NCBI GenBank assembly: GCA_963556495.2
Contig: OY747709.1
Span: 23,065,900-23,129,899 of the forward strand
From: Valencia hispanica
Taxonomy: Eukaryota; Chordata; Actinopteri; Cyprinodontiformes; Valenciidae
Direction: 5' to 3'
Length of the DNA stretch: 64,000 nt
This document shows positions 47,221 to 59,093 of this stretch, piece after piece. The position numbers and the translations under genes are program-made. Numbering within the stretch: position 1 is the first letter of the stretch; each line of letters opens with the position of its first letter. The notes beneath the pieces are model-generated. The model made no database searches. It saw only the letters and a list, made by a program, of their open reading frames with translations, and had not been told where the DNA came from.

Positions 47221-47292
47221 ACAGCCCCCTCACCCCCCCCCACAATCCTGCATAGGATAGATGGAATAGATAATAGATGGATGGATGGATAC
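47221..47292 (+). repeat. LINE 3' end with GGAT microsatellite
   Basis: CCCCCCCCCACAATCCTGCA, AGGATAGATGGAATAGA and then GATGGATGGATGGAT. This is the 3' end of a LINE whose tail is GGATGG repeats ('...GACCCTGCAAGGGATAAGCGGTATAGAAAATGG...'). A second copy is at 61470-61530, where the tail has grown much longer. Confidence 0.65.
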
Positions 47293-47399
47293 GAAATATC
47301 GATACGAAAGTACGAATATGATTTTTCAAATGATGATTCCACTTAAGGGCAAAAAGCTATCCAAAACAACATGGCCCTAAGCAAACAAATAATTACTCT

Positions 47400-48230
47400 C
47401 AGAATAATTATTTATTGTTCCACCCTTTGTGAAAACAACTGCCATCAAGCGTTTACAATAATTTACAATAATTTGCATATTTGCATAACTGTGGTAATTC
47501 AGGGAGATCTAAAAATTTTGGATCATAAATGGCCTTTTTAAGATCATACCACAGCATCTCAATTGGATTTAAATCTGTTCAGCAATCAGGCCAATCGAAA
47601 TCCTTTATTCTTTATTATATTTTATTATATTTTATTGCTGGGGTGCTTCAGTTTATTGATCCACTGTATAACTCAAGGGTGTTTGAGCCTAAAGTCACAA
47701 ACTATCGCATTATAATTATTTTTTCAAAATTTCCTGCTAGGGAGCAGAATACATATTTCCACCATTTAAGGCAAGATATCAGGTTCTGATGCAGACAAGC
47801 AATCCCAAACCATCACACTAACACCACAAATGTGAGATCGGTCTTAGTGGTATATCTGGTCAACTGTGCTTTTAGATTGGGACCTCTCCCATTGATGCTA
47901 TTTTTGGCCAATTTCTTTCTTATTGTTGAATCATGAACTCTGACCTTAACTGAGACAAGTGAGGCCTGCAGATTTTGTTCTTGATTGGTTTGTAAGCTGC
48001 TGGAAGAGTCACGGATGCCGTCTTGGAGCAATTTTAGTAATTTTTTTATTTTAGTAAGGCAGTGGTATTCTTGGGAAGCTTCACCACTCTTTCATATTTT
48101 CTCAATTCATGGATATTGGTTCTCATTATGGTTTGACTCCCAAAGCCTTAGAAATGGTTTTGTAACCCTTTCAAAACTAATAGATGTCAATGACTTTGTT
48201 TTTCATGTTTGATTGACTTTTTCTGATATT
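47400..48230 (-). pseudogene. Fossil Tc1 transposase (fourth family)
   Basis: The minus strand carries, from the C-terminal end, SPDLNPIE-equivalent text (CTCAATTGGATTTAAATCTG, 47558), a core-like part (CAATCCCAAACCATCACACTAACACCA, 47800-47826), and the N-terminal half. The N-terminal half includes LQASLVSVKVRVHDSTIRKKL (47990-47900) and a helix-turn-helix region to about 48210 (TCCCAAAGCCTTAGAAATGG). This corresponds to the abundant zebrafish-type Tc1 whose protein contains ELQASLASVKVSVHDSTIRKRL. Catalytic residues are largely lost, with many frame breaks. Confidence 0.75.
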
Positions 48231-50814
48231 TTTTTTTTTTTTGCCCATATCATGATATCAGACCAGACCAGATATCAGGTTTTGTTTAAGTGATCTCTGG
48301 ATGATTTCAAGTTACTTCTACTGAACCGTTTCATAATGAACAGAGTGTTGTATTGAAATTTTCCCAAGCAACATATATTTTATAATGATTACAGTGCAGC
48401 TTAAATAGTACCACTGAATTTAATTTCTGCTGTACCAAAATCTATATCATTCATGCCAGCAGCAAAACGTTGGGTGTTTATAACAAAGCTACATTAAGAT
48501 ATTGAAATCAGCCAAGTACTTTTTCAAGGTCTTGTGATACAACACTTTGTAAAACAACTCAACGCTATATATACATGGTTTTAATCAGGTCAGAAGGACA
48601 TGTTGATCTGATGACGTTCATCTGAAGGACATCCATTGTGAAATGGCAAGGGTTTTCTCTGCTGTCAACTGCTATAATTCTCACAACTTGACAAAAAGAT
48701 GCTAATTGCAGGAAGAATGATTAGGACTGCAACTATTACATTATATTTCTTTGGCACAGCTGTAATCTATTGGCAGTTTGAAATGCAGTTTGTTTGATGA
48801 AGTGTCGAAAAAGGATATTCACCCCTCTATGTTCACATATAAACATTAAAAAACAATGCATATTTATGAATGATAGTAATATTTATGCTGCATATGTGAC
48901 AAAAACAATTCTAAGAAGGTAAATTTTAAATTAGTCACAGATTTAAACAATAAGTAACACAGAGATCAAAAGAAAGAGATTGCCAAATGTAAAAGGTCGA
49001 CAGCCTCATGTTCTCACAGCTAACCCAATTGTTTATCTGATCAGATCTCAGATCAGGTCTGCTGCTCTATCACAAAAAAGAATGATCGTCCCAGTTTTTT
49101 ACTCACAGGCACTCTGTGGTGGCAACTGCACTGAAAAGTTTCCCTGATGTCTGTAGGTGTGTGGTAAAGCAAGGGTTATTGTAGTGCTCAGGTAGAATAT
49201 GACTCATAATCCCATATGACTCATGTGGTAAATTAAAGTCAAACTTTTCATCATACACACTGATTGTTACACTGAAACAGGACTACCACAGTCTTGAGAG
49301 AGTAGGCGCTTCTCCTTATTGCTCTACATTTTGACTCTTTAGGGGGTTAGTGCTCTGAGAGGGAATTATTTCTGTTAAATATTCACTTTATGTGCAATAT
49401 ATGGAGTATAGTCAGGAGAACTAGCTCCAGAGGATGTGGTAGCTTCAGATATAATAGAAAATGGATTGCCTTGAACACAGCTTAAGTGCCTGGGGCAAAC
49501 ATGGTGACTAATGCATGTAGCTGTTATTAAACAAGCTCGATATTTAACAGGTAAAGTGGTTGGGCTTTACAAGAAAGAAAAAGAAAAAAAAAGCTTGATT
49601 ATATTAAAATTGTATCATTTCTGGTCAATATTCTAGACACAAACATCTATTCAATAGCCTAATGTAATGAAAGCTTTTCCTTGTGATTCAGGACCTGGTT
49701 GAATATTGTTCTGAAAAACAAATGCATTAAGTTGCATGGCCCACTGATTCTGTGTTTAGCTGTGTCTCCTTCCTGGACATTGCCAGTAGCAGAGCTGTTT
49801 TGCAATGTACTATGTTGATTTTTTTGTTTTGTTTTTCTATCTCATAGAAAACAATGCTGGACTAGTGTTTTTTCTTTATCTTTTTCTGTCTTGTCCTCTT
49901 TACGGTTGGATTGTTACTATTAAGATTTCATTTTTATGCTTAGTCACTACAATTCGGTCTGCAGAAAGTTCTCATAAATTGGTGTCCTGGCATGTCGTTA
50001 CAGTACTATATTTAATATAATTCATATGAGGAGAGGCTTTAGATGTTGGTGGGTTTTGTTTTCCCTTTTAATATTTCCTCCTAAATAAATTATCTTACTG
50101 CAAACGATCTAATTACTTTTTTATCCCTTCAACATTAATAGTTCATCAAATTAGAACTACGGCATTTAAATTAGTGTAGTGATCATATTCTCATGTGGAT
50201 GAGTGGAAAGGACATCGTCTCCTCATGTTGACACTAAACTCATTTATTGATGTTTTCTGATAACGTGCACAAGGATGAACATATGCAATGTTACCTCCAC
50301 ATCTGAAGGAGCTCATTCCCTCTGCATTTTCAGGTCAGTGGCTTTCATCAGATGTAAAGCCAGGGGTGTCTGTAAATTATGAATGAAGAACCACTTTGTG
50401 GACGAAGGGGATGATGCAGATTATTCATCCCTGCTTCCTTCGAAGGAACTTCTTTAGCGGACAGGCTTTACTCCAGAGGTATGAGGAGGACTGCGTTACT
50501 CAACTGTGCCACATAAATAGATTAAAGGCGGCAGTAAGTTACTGCTATCTTTTTATTACATGTTTGTTCTTTCAGAGATTTTAACTGGTGAAGGTTTATA
50601 CTTGTGATGCAGCTTTTACAGGTAAAAAAAATTACCTTTAAGATTTTTATTTACCTGTATTTTATTTTTTATGTATGTTTTTGCAGTATATCTGTTTTCA
50701 GGATGTTGAAAAACTACATAAAAGTATCAGAAATCAATCAGCAACATAAAAAAAATGAAATAGTCGTAGCTAAATTATGTCCAAACTACATTTTCTATTT
50801 CTAACATATGAACA
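48231..50814. other. Non-coding stretch, no gene seen
   Basis: AT-rich; a T-run at 48226-48241. 50190-50380 has a pyrimidine-type tract ending GCATTTTCAG at 50331 but no good open segment with a donor after it. Nothing to call. Confidence 0.5.
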
Positions 50815-52121
50815 TTAAAGAGCCACTCACCCCAAATCAACATTTTTGTAGCTGATAAACTGTATAAATTTATGTCTAATTGCGGTCTACATTTCTGGTA
50901 ATTCTTTGTATTCTAGTGCATCCGTGGTCTCTGCGCTCCTCTGGCAGCCGTCTCCTTGTCATCCCAAAAGTCAGGACACACACTCAAGGTGAGGGGTCTT
51001 TCCAGTTTTATGGCCCTCACCTCTGAAACAGGCTGCCGGAGGACCTCAGGGCCATGATTTTAAGAGCAGGCTCAAGACTCGCCTTTCTAGCCTAGCTTTT
51101 AATTGATTAATTATTTATTAAGATCTGCTTAATTGCTCTGCATGTCTTACTTGATTAAATTTCAGCAATGTTTTACACTACATAATTCTAAATTTGATCA
51201 CTGTTAAAATTGTATCTGTTTTACTATTTACTCTCATATTTATCTACTCTTTATTTTAATATTTTAACCTGTTACTTTAATCTTTCTTCCAGTGTTTCCT
51301 CTGTGAGAGCCCTCTGCCCCTGGAGCGATGATTCGGCTGTGGCTGCCTGGGGGCTCTCCAGGTGGAGCTTGGGTGGAGGTGGGGGCCTCAGCCTTCTCTC
51401 CGCTGGGTGCCCTGGGCCGGTGCCTCGGCTGTTGCTGACGATCTGCTGATGCAGATGGCTCCCCTGATGGCGTTTCCTTACCTGGCTCATCTGTTCTCAG
51501 CCCAATGTCAATGTTTACTGTTGCTTTTAAGTCCGTGCTAGCATGGGAGATGGGTTCGGTGGTGGGGGTGGTGGTTTAACAGTCATCATGTTTTTGTTTG
51601 GGGGGGGGGGGTTATGTGGGGTCATTTTAATCTGTAAAGCACCTTGAGATGCTATTTTGTATGAAAAGCACTTTATATTTGATTTGATCCTAGTAAAAAT
51701 ATAAATTTTCTACCTAAAAGCTCAATAGTGCACTTGAATGTAAATTTGGCATTGCTATTTGCTCTGCGGTTAGGGCTGACGTCAGCCACCCTGCCGCTGT
51801 GGAGAGTAAAACAAGTCGAGCCTCTGTCCTCGCCTCCTCTACAAAACCTCCCACTCTTTCCTCTGGTGAAGGAGTTGGAGAGAAATCCTCCACCTTAATT
51901 CCTCCGAGGCAAAGGAGCTCAACTTGGTCACCATCTTTCTCGCTGTCTGTGTCTGTGCCACTGCAGCAGCACTGCTTTCAAGGTGTCAATCACAGCCCAG
52001 ACCACGCCCATTCCACCTGTGCATTCGCTGGCCCCCCAGGCAACACATCCTTTTGGTGCATTTTTCAAACAGGAAATGGGGGAGGAGTAAGACTCTGGTA
52101 GGAGGCTAAGTGGCTCTTTAA
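50815..52121. mobile_element. Nonautonomous DNA transposon flanked by TTAA, split by an L2 fragment
   Basis: Inverted ends AAAGAGCCACT (50817) and AGTGGCTCTTT (to 52119) lie within a TTAA at each side (50815-50818 and 52118-52121). Without the L2 (50918-51689) the element is about 535 bp and non-coding. TTAA would suggest piggyBac, but TWA for PIF/Harbinger cannot be excluded because the palindrome TTAA fits both. The inner part 51780-52090 is GC-richer with no long frame. Confidence 0.6.
50918..51689 (+). mobile_element. L2 LINE 3' end, 5'-truncated
   Basis: Nearly the same as the last 770 bp of the L2 at 42402-44302: end of ORF2 (GGTCTCTGCGCTCCTCTGGC, then the FQFYGPHL and RLPEDL region with frame damage), GC-rich 3' UTR and terminal GAAAAGCACTTTATATTTG. 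CTAGT occurs on both sides (50913-50917 and 51690-51694), a probable target duplication. It is more diverged than the copy in BEL and contains a G run at 51599-51611. Confidence 0.85.
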
Positions 52122-52192
52122 GATTTGGTGACCAATGAAATACAATTAAACAAATACTTATTAGTAAATACAATAAGCTCTATTTTCCAATT

Positions 52193-52410
52193 ATCTAATT
52201 GGTAAATTGACTGAACTTACACGGCGCTTGTCTAGTCCTAACAATCAGTTGCACTGACAAATTCACACACATTAACAGATGTATAGCCAACATGGGGTTA
52301 AGTGCCTCGCCCAGGGGAACATTGACATGAAGCAGGGGTCGACCGTTTGACTTTAACCCACAGCTTTCTAATCGCAAGACCTCTGAGCCACAGGACATGC
52401 CACAGCAGTA
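52193..52410 (-). repeat. Diverged SINE-like repeat (minus strand)
   Basis: TTGGTAAATTGACTGAACTTACACGGCGCTTGTCTAGTC is the reverse of the fish SINE/LINE 3' tail ('...GACTAGAAAAGCGCTATATAAGTCCAGTCCATTTACC'). The other end, CTCTGAGCCACAGGACATGCC, resembles the reverse of a tRNA-like head (GGCTCAGAGG). GTGCCTCGCCCAGGGGAACATTGACATG is the family's 'CTTGGGCAAGGCACTT' motif. It is probably related to the SINE at 58031 but much older. Confidence 0.6.
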
Positions 52411-55400
52411 AAGTATGTAAAAAGATACAGAAATAGGAAAGATAACATAAAAAAACTATAATTCTACAAATTATTACAGGGTGAGAGACTAATACCCAGA
52501 TCCCTCACTTTTCACTCTGTTATTGTACTGCTTGCATAAATTCTTGCTTATAGGACTTCAGCCGTACTGCCTTTGTACGTTATTGTTAAAAGCAAGCTAT
52601 TTAGCTGCAGAATAAATGTTTTAAATTTATTTTGAAAACACGCCTTTGTCTGGCAGTTCCCGCTTGGGGCAAAACATCATTAATGTGGCGAGTAAGAATG
52701 ATGGCTGCTGATCATGTAGTCTGTCGGCTGCTGATGACTTGAGAAGAACAGATCAAGTTATGGATGATTTATTTTGACTCCAAAGCAATACTTGCCAGCT
52801 GACTTAATCAGGACCTTGTTGACCTTGCATGTCATCAGTGGGGGGGGGGGAGTATGGTGCCTACATGAATAAGCTTTGGTGGGAAATATACAAAAGTGTT
52901 CATTAAATTTAAATGTCTCTTTCAAATTCACCTAAATTTTAGCCTGGTAGGTTGCTGAATATCTCCAAATAAGGTCTTCATTTTTTTCGCCTGTGTCTTT
53001 CCCAGTTCATGAACTCATTATTTAATTTATCTGTGAGCAGCCAACTGCACAGGAACACTGATGTGGTAGATGTTCGGTTCTGAAATGATCTCGCATTGTG
53101 TCCTGTCTGCCGCCTGATGGAGGTACAGGAGCCGGCAGAAAAAGGTACTGGGAGGAGCCAATAGAAAAGGAAGCTCTGATGAAGAAAAAAAAGAATAAGG
53201 AGGGGAGGGGTGTAAGGAGTAAGAGGAGGGGGTGAAAATAGGGGTGAAAAAGATAGGGTGGGGAGGGGAGAAAAAAAGGGGTTCTGAGAGGGATCTAACT
53301 CTGGCATAAAAGTAAATTCAAATACATTATTCATGGATTTCTATGTCAAAATATAATTTAAGTGTGCTGTGTTGACTCATGGTTCGTAAAATGAGAAGGA
53401 CAAAAGAAAGAAAAGATGAAGGAAATAAACAACTCAGGAGACTACTCCTCTATTCTTGGCCAAAGAAAATAAAAAAAGAACCCCAATGTACTCTCCCCTG
53501 TCTTATTAGGCATCAATTATTTATTGGGGCCCCTGTTTATTATTCTTTATCCACCCAATAAGGAGCTAACTTGTCAGAGTAACTGTATCTTCAAAGTTTG
53601 CATATTTAAAGAGAGACCTAGGGAGTCTTGGTTGTATTTTCAGAAAAAAATATTGACCTGAACACTTAGAGCATAGAGCATCAGGATTTTAAAGGTGGAT
53701 TTTATAAATAACCCATAATTGAATTGTCTTGATTGATTTGGTCTTCAAGACCCTGCTTAAAATCTGGGCCAAGCAAACCAGCTGTTGCTGAGACTTTTTG
53801 GCTCTGCTAATCTTTTTGGATTTTCGGCACAATGAGTGAAGCCACTACTGTACTGACGATAGCCTCCTCTGTCTCTCTGACAAGTACAACAACACCACAG
53901 CAACCCCCACAGGTGCAGAACAGTACTACCGACACAATCAGCTTTAGTCATGTTTAATTACAGTAATAGTGGTTTGCACTCTGCAGGCCGGTAGCAGGAT
54001 AAAGCTGGAAGGTCACGAGATGATTACCTGGATAGAAAAGCAGACTACACTGTTGCTGTGCATGAAAACATCTTATACATTTAAAACGTACCAAACAGCA
54101 GAAAGTAAAACAGAGGCAAACATAAAGGAGGACGTTAAAGATGATCATATCTGTGTGCATGTGTGTAGAGGCTGCCCAGCACATGCGACCTGCTCCACTT
54201 TTACTTTGATTTATAAGCCTGCTGGAGAGCCTCATCACAGAATCGCTTCATCTTCTCTCCTTTATTACACCACATTTGTTTTCATTTTCCTCTCAAGTTG
54301 GGGCTGAATATATTACAGATTTCCCATGGGGCTTTGGCAGGGGCAGTTTCTCCACCACCAATGGGAGGGCGGGATGACAGAGAGGTTTCTTGGTGCGTTT
54401 CATCATTAGAGGCATTAGCATTATCAACAATAAAAACATCATGGGATTATTCTTATTTGTTCTACTAGCACAGCAAATGCTGGTCAAGCATATTGATCAG
54501 GATCAGTAACAGTAGTAAAACCTAAAAAGAAGCTTCATGCTTTTACTTTAAGTCTGCAGATGAGCCACAGTTTTCTCTGATTTCTGTTTTTTTTTTTTTT
54601 TTTTTTATTATAAGGCCACACTAGTCTCTGCCAACCCTTTATGCCTGAGGGTAAAATTGAGGGGCAAATCTGATTCCGACTTTGAAATAACTAAGATAAG
54701 GACATGAGAGTGGAGATAATCTGGCAACTGAGTTTAGCATACAGAGGTCAGTGACAGGTTAATGCACACTCCGAATGGGGGAGGGGAGCTCAGGCTAAGG
54801 GAAGTAAGAATAATAAAAAGTATAGCCCTCACGGTTTATAAATGCATTTAAAAATATAAAATTGGTCCATTTTTGGTAGATTAATGTACCAAACTAATAC
54901 TAAATTAGTACATCACAACCAGTTATTAAGAACAAAAATGACAAAAGCTTTCCAAACAGTTATAAATGCATCTTTGCCAAGTGTGTCATCGATTTGAATT
55001 CAGCCCCATTCACTTGAATACTGCTGAATAAAATCCAGTTTCTGTAATTTAATCTCAGTGTAAATACAGCTGCTTTGTGAAGGAGTGAGAGGTTTATTTG
55101 AAAACAATGAACTAACAGCTACAGATGGGTCTGTGAGAAAGTTGTAGAAGAGATTAAAAATTTAAAACAAACTTTCAAATAGCACTGTTCAGTCCTTCAA
55201 TCAAAAATGGAAAAAGTCTGGCACAGCTGAACTGTCGACAAAAGTCATGGATGTCCAATTAATCAGAAAAAAACAACCCAGATGCATATGGTAACTTTAG
55301 AGAAGCTGCATGGATCCAAAACTCAATTAGAAGTTTCTCTTGACAGGACAACTAGCTGTTGTGTACTTCACAAACCTACCATTAATTAAAGAGTGGCAGG

Positions 55401-55432
55401 AAGAGAGCTAATGCTGAGGTAAACCAAAAGTT
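52411..55432. other. Non-coding stretch, no gene seen
   Basis: 52676-52830 is a non-repetitive block that could be regulatory. 53170-53290 is strongly purine-biased (GGAGGGGAGGGG, GAAAAAAAGGGG). A T-run of about 22 lies at 54587-54608. The 118-codon minus-strand frame at 52978-53334 is a by-product of the purine tract. Confidence 0.5.
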
Positions 55433-55560
55433 ATTATTATTATTTCTTTATTTAACAAAGACAGTGCATGGCACTCGGCCGTACCAGAATTAGCTTTATG
55501 CTAAAATTCATCTGTAGTCCCTGGGCAGAAAAAGGTACCATACAATTTATCCAACAGACA
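55433..55560. repeat. Probable dispersed-repeat end with TTA microsatellite
   Basis: TTATTATTATTATTTCTTTATTTAAC, then CATCTGTAGTCCCTGGGCAG. These words resemble a frequent fish repeat end ('TTTATTTAACCAGG...CATCTGTAGTCCCTGG'), though I cannot name the family. Confidence 0.4.
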
Positions 55561-56669
55561 CATAAATATTCCATAAAACATCATCACGCAAGTAGTCATT
55601 CATACAAGTTTACCCTGTTAAAAACACAATAAAACACAACAGGACAAATTAAATGCAATATTAATAGACACAACAATGCAATGTTAGGATACGACAATAA
55701 ATGAGTTTTTTGAGTTTATGTTTGATGGGTATATGATTGTGTAGATTTTAGCCAGGCTTTTATGTTTTTTTAAAACCAGTAACCATTAAGTTCTGCTTTT
55801 GGTTTGCAAAAAAGCCATGTAGGGAACACAGAAAATCTGAATGAGCTTGAGGTATTTTATCAAGAAATAGTCAAAGCTAGTCCAAAGCTAGTCAAGAAGT
55901 AGCCTAGAAGACTTTCATCTATGGTTGCTGCAAGACATATTTCTACAAAGTATTGACTTTGAATACATAATCCTGCAAACTGTTTTGATTTTGATTTTAT
56001 CCCTCCCCTTCCCACATATGCACTACTTTTGTTTGTCTATCACGCAAGATCAAAACAAACATTGAGGGTTGTATTTATAACCTGATACATTTTAAACTAA
56101 TTCCAGGTATATGTTTAATTTTGCCACACAGAGTAAGTTATTCAGACTTTACCACGCATCCACACATCTTGCTTACTATTACTGTCATTGTCGGTCATCT
56201 TTGTCCTGACTCTTTTTCAAAATTCACAGCCATCAGTGAAGCTGATAGAATCTACATCATTTCAAGGACATAAAATAACACCTTCCACAGCCAAAGCTTG
56301 TCACACAAATTTTTTTTTTTTAAACCCATCAGCGCTATTTTCATGAATGAATTAACAAGGAAACTTGTAGGGGAGGGGAAAAAAGAGACAAATAAGAAAG
56401 GAAGAGATAACTGAAAAAAAAGGATTTCCAAGGTTTTGATTCTTGAGAGGACAACATGAAATATATGTTTTTTCAGCAATAATAGTAGGCCGTATGTGAA
56501 CAGATGAAACAAACATCCTGAAAGTTTCAAAAATCCCGTGCTTAATGGATACAGATGAGAAAAACAAATAAGAACCCACTCACTGCTAAGCTTTGATATA
56601 AATCAGCTGGATATGGATATATTTCCTAAACTCAAGGGAGACAACTTCTCCAGACAGCGGACATTCTTA
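55561..56669. other. Non-coding stretch, no gene seen
   Basis: AT-rich, short chance frames, no recognisable repeat. Confidence 0.5.
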
Positions 56670-58030
56670 CAGTTTTTCTAAGTCGCTTTGGTGCATTTCT
56701 CACAACAGAATTAAACTTTGCACAACAGTTAGTGCAACCTCCACAACATGTAGTCGTTTGGGCGTAACCTAGTGGCAGTTTCATGTTCATTTCATCCAAT
56801 CGCATATGCTTTTGGACATGAAGCAATTGAGTAAATACAAATATCTGCAAGATGATCACTTTTGACTTGTTTTTGGTAACTATTAACTTGCTTTTATCAT
56901 GTCTGTCTAAATGAACTGTACTTGTACAGGCTGAATAGTCATTGATTATACAACTAATAATCTTCATTTCATTGCCTGCGTCATTGCACACAAAATTGTT
57001 GAACATGTCAAACATTTTGTGCATCCATTTTAAAAATATATTTGTGTTTCCATGAAAATGTCCATAAATAACTTTTCTCAGGTGAACCTTACACTGATGA
57101 AAAGGGGTGTGTGAGCTTGTAACAATGAGGAACTGTTACATTTATACTCAGCTACATTGATTGTATATAGAGACTGAACAGTTAAGAAAAGGTTTTGATT
57201 GAGTTTATTTGGATTTGGTGTTTGTCTTTGTTTGCAGGTCCCATCTTTATCATTCCTGTAAGGCAATTAGATCACTGTTAATTAGTCATGTTACGATGTG
57301 TGCCGAGGCTACGAAGCGTGTGTCGAGCAGTGGAGGGGGCATTTCCACAAAGCGCGTATCGAGGCCTGCTTCATTTAGGGGAGGAGCCGAAAACAATGAC
57401 GTATGAAGCCCCGTTGCCTGGCTGTACCACGTGACTGCTTCAGGAAGTGGTTCAGAGTTTGCGGAGTGGTTTGACAGCAATATAAATCCCCTCAGGCTCC
57501 ATTCAAAATGTGGGTTTGTGTAGGAGAGTTGCAGCCAGTTTGGATAGGAGAGTTTGGTTAGCGTTTATTTAGGTTGGAGAGTATAGAGACAGATAGTTTG
57601 AAGATTTAGGAGAGTGAGGAGAGAAAGGACCAACCGTCCTGTTTTCCCCGGACATGTCCACTTTTCACGTGCCGTCCGGGGGGATTTCATAGATTGATGA
57701 AAATGTCCGGATTTTCCTCGTTTTTAGGGGGACTAATAAGCATACTTAAATTGACTGGTGCGATGCATGCAATACGACACATTTCCTCTCATCTATCGTT
57801 TAGATGCTTTAGTGGATGGTTCTGAACCGTTTCAGACATAAGACAGCGGGCTGTGATGCGCTGCACCACTTTGCCCTTCACCGTGCTGCGACTGTTTACA
57901 AGATATTAAAGTGCAAGTGTAGCTTTACAGACAAACAGAGCTGGCATATGTGTTTCTTTGCGTGACAAAAGTGGCAAAGATCTAGTAGGTCCACATGGAA
58001 ACGAAATCTATAATAATTCATCTATAAACA

Positions 58031-58343
58031 GGGCGGCTGTAGTTCAGTGGTAGAGTTGTCAGCCTGCGACCCAGCCTGGGTTCGATTCCAGCTTCCACCC
58101 GCTACATGTCGTGTCCTTGGGCAAGACACTTCACCTACCCGCCTACTAGTGTTGGTCAGAGGGGCCGATGGCGCAATATGACAGCCTCGCTTCTGTCAGT
58201 CTGCCCCAGGGCAGCTGTGGCTATAATCATAGCTTGCTTCCACCAGTGTATGAATGAGAGAGTGAATGAATAATGGAGTTGTTGTTGTAAAGCGCTTTGA
58301 GGGTCTCGAAAAGCACTATATAAATGCAAACCATTATTATTAA
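58031..58343 (+). repeat. tRNA-derived SINE (AFC-like)
   Basis: The head GGGCGGCTGTAGTTCAGTGG contains a Pol III A box (TAGTTCAGTGG, 58040-58050) and a perfect B box (GGTTCGATTCC, 58079-58089). The body has CTTGGGCAAGACACTTCACC. The tail, AAAGCGCTTTGAGGGTCTCG then AAGCACTATATAAATGCA, is shared with a partner LINE, followed by ATT repeats. This matches the general plan of the AFC-type SINEs of percomorph fish. It is not a functional tRNA gene: no cloverleaf 3' half is present. Confidence 0.88.
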
Positions 58344-58640
58344 CTGATTGAGGGGGATGAAGATAAAATCTAAAAAATGGAGCAGGCATTATTGTGAAAA
58401 TAATAGCCTACCTGTTTTCTCAGATTTCTGTTTAATTTTTGTCCAGTAAAGCAAACTATTACTGTTTCTGGTACATTTCCTAATTCGGAAGAGTAATTAT
58501 TTCTATTAATTTCTAGAGATTTTAAAGTCATTTTTGCACTTGTGAAAGCCTATCTGAAGTTTATTAAACTATTCATTCTAACCACGTGTTAAAATCAAAA
58601 GCCTGGTCACAGTCATGACAGTGTTTCAGGACGGTGCCAA

Positions 58641-59093
58641 GTGTCCTCTTTTTTAGAGACAGATGAGATAAGTGAGAGGATGGAACCAGCTAGGAAGAGG
58701 AGGATTCCCCCTGTTTGGGAGCCAAATATTAGCAGGCTGGAACCCCCCCTGGAATATTGGGAAAAGCAAAAATTGCTGTACCCCAATTTATATAGTCTAG
58801 CACCTGTGTTTTTGTGTACGCCGGCATCTTCTGTGCCTTGTGAAAGAGTGTTTTCAAAGGCTGGTGAGGTGGTGTCAAGAAGAAGGAATCGCTTAAAACC
58901 TAAAACTGTTGAGAAACGGCTATTTTTGAATAAAAATGTTTTTCCCCTGTTTTATATATCATTGTCCAAGTTACACAATCATTTTCAGTGCCCTTTTCCT
59001 AGTTCCACAAGCATTTCCACTTTCCTCTGCCTGCTTAAGCCCGTGCCTTTTGCCTCAAGTGAGAGAAAAACATTGTTACACAACCTGCCATAA
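58641..59093 (+). pseudogene. hAT transposase C-terminal fragment
   Basis: An open frame of 150 codons whose residues 35-100 match the hAT dimerisation domain: PPLEYWEKQKLLYPNLYSL, then FLCTPASSVPCERVFSKAGE, VVSRRRNRLKPKTVEKRLFL and NKN. This is the conserved end of ZBED1-like hAT transposases. Past NKN (58935) the frame runs into 3' UTR and the last 50 codons are not meaningful. The N-terminal zinc finger and the catalytic part are missing; upstream sequence is SINE and unrelated repeat. Inactive. Confidence 0.88.

Noticed and set aside
50819..50860. Assignment of the TTAA-flanked element firmly to piggyBac
   Set aside because: The terminal bases do not match the usual piggyBac ends and the TTAA palindrome also fits a 3-bp TWA duplication; left unassigned.
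52978..53334. 118-codon minus-strand frame with a Pro/Ser/Leu-rich run
   Set aside because: Low complexity caused by the purine tract on the other strand; no domain or splice context.
53832..53957. 41-codon Ser/Thr-rich plus-strand frame starting MSEATTVLTI
   Set aside because: Short, no recognisable motif, no clear promoter or splice context; kept only as a note.
56632..57024. 130-codon minus-strand frame over the left end of the mariner element
   Set aside because: It crosses the terminal repeat and has no similarity to a known protein; the real transposase is on the plus strand at 60109.
58031..58100. Possible tRNA gene
   Set aside because: Pol III A and B boxes are present, but there is no acceptor-stem closure or 3' half; the sequence continues into a SINE body and tail.
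57636..58640. Possible inverted ends CCGTCCTG (57638) and CAGGACGG (58627) of another transposon
   Set aside because: Only 8 bases match and no target duplication flanks them; could be chance.
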